Assembly (NCBI GenBank): GCA_030425285.1
Contig: JAUIAY010000002.1
Span: 62,001-126,000, forward strand
From: Bacteroidia bacterium
Lineage (GTDB): Bacteria; Bacteroidota; Bacteroidia; Flavobacteriales; Flavobacteriaceae
DNA length: 64,000 bases
Direction: 5' to 3'
The number at the start of each line of letters is the position of its first letter. Position 1 is the stretch's first letter. Made by a program: the position numbers and the translations under genes. A model generated the notes under the pieces. It did not search any database and was not told where the DNA came from. It saw nothing but the letters and a program-made list of their open reading frames with translations. This document shows, in pieces, positions 63,349 through 64,000 of this stretch.

Positions 63349-64000
63349 ATGCAGTTTAAACATCCCGAAATTCTTTACGCACTTTTTCTGCTTATCATTC
63401 CTATTATCGTTCACTTATTTCAGTTACGCCGTTTTCAAAAAGAAGCATTTACCAATGTGGCTTTTTTAAAGCAAGTGGTTATTCAAACCCGTAAAAGTTC
63501 ACAGTTAAAAAAATGGTTGACCCTGCTAACACGTATGCTCCTGCTAGCTTGTGTTATAATTGCTTTTGCACAACCCTTCACATCCAACAACAATGCTTTT
63601 AACGCGACACCCGAAACAGTTATTTATTTAGATAACTCCTTTAGTCTGCAAGCCAAAGGCGAACAGGGAGAATTATTAAAACGTGCTGTCCAAGATATCA
63701 TAGATGAAGTGAATCCTGATGAGAAAATCTCTATTTTGACCAATGATGCGGTTTTTAAAAGTACGACCATAAAGACGATTCAGAACGATTTGTTACAGAT
63801 GGGATATTCTGCAAACCAATTATCGTATGATGCAGCATTGCTGAAAAGTAAGAATCTATTTAATGAAGATTCCAGTTTAAAGAATTTAGTTTTTATTTCA
63901 GATTTTCAGCAAAAGTCAGAACCGTTGACAATTGAACAGGACTCTTCGTATCAAATCAATTTGGTGAAACTGGAGCCTGTAAACCTATCCAATATTAGTA
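63349..64000 (+). CDS. BatA-domain membrane protein, N-terminal part (cut by window end)
   Basis: 217 codons visible, open to the end of the window. It starts MQFKHPEILYALFLLIIPII, the BatA/TIGR02226 N-terminal double-membrane domain, with a second segment at about 60-76 (LLTRMLLLACVIIAFAQPF). A von Willebrand A-like region follows (VIYLDNSFSLQAKGEQGELLK, then NLVFISDFQQ). In Bacteroidota, proteins of this type are long membrane proteins with unknown envelope roles. Confidence 0.88.
   Translation, partial: MQFKHPEILYALFLLIIPIIVHLFQLRRFQKEAFTNVAFLKQVVIQTRKSSQLKKWLTLLTRMLLLACVIIAFAQPFTSNNNAFNATPETVIYLDNSFSLQAKGEQGELLKRAVQDIIDEVNPDEKISILTNDAVFKSTTIKTIQNDLLQMGYSANQLSYDAALLKSKNLFNEDSSLKNLVFISDFQQKSEPLTIEQDSSYQINLVKLEPVNLSNIS

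Overview
The window reads as the chromosome of a member of the Flavobacteriaceae (Bacteroidota). The reasons are the low GC content, promoters of the TTG / TAnnTTTG type without clear Shine-Dalgarno sites, many short lipoproteins with an S-C lipobox followed by Asn/Asp, and family-typical proteins (DUF6090, DUF5916, a fused E1 alpha/beta dehydrogenase, a CarboxypepD_reg TonB receptor, BatA). The genus cannot be fixed from the sequence. I saw no rRNA, tRNA, CRISPR array, prophage or complete IS element.

Layout. 1-3.8 kb: end of a LytS-type kinase with its LytTR regulator, then a lipoprotein and a CocE-like hydrolase. 3.8-4.3 kb: a gene-free stretch with large palindromes. 4.3-12 kb: housekeeping and stress genes (DUF1853, OmpA lipoprotein, Usp, MDR reductase, helicase, pseudouridine synthase). 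12.1-12.6 kb: two tiny ORFs with their own promoter and terminator. 12.6-18.3 kb: orphan ExbD, prolyl oligopeptidase, 3D-domain lipoprotein, fused E1 dehydrogenase. 18.4-22.4 kb: a tight plus-strand operon (2OG-Fe(II) oxygenase, SUI1, DUF1835, nucleoside phosphorylase, cytosolic NMT1-like binding protein). 22.5-31.5 kb: ung, a YfcC-type carrier, parE-X-parC and ychF.

31.5-41.1 kb is clearly accessory. It is all on the minus strand and rich in diverged repeats. It holds six tandem DUF6090 genes that share a near-constant N-terminal membrane module but have unrelated C-termini. Inside the array sits a GIY-YIG nuclease gene bracketed by a perfect 26-bp inverted repeat. Two truncated DUF6090 gene starts are each followed by palindromic DNA. 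Beyond them lie an FN3 lipoprotein and an erythromycin-esterase-like gene whose 3' end is also present as a detached copy. This is the best candidate for an undescribed system: a paralogue array being remodelled by palindromic repeats and a small nuclease.

41.2-64 kb returns to core genes: ferredoxin and LuxC-like reductase (divergent), serC-serA, DUF937, a possible metal-uptake operon (His-rich protein, TonB receptor, lipoprotein), folE, DUF5916, LolD-like ATPase, MarC, TIGR02757, S10 and M61 peptidases, a family-2 glycosyltransferase, and the start of a BatA-type gene cut by the window end. S9, S10, M61 and CocE-like enzymes in one window point to a protein- and peptide-degrading lifestyle.
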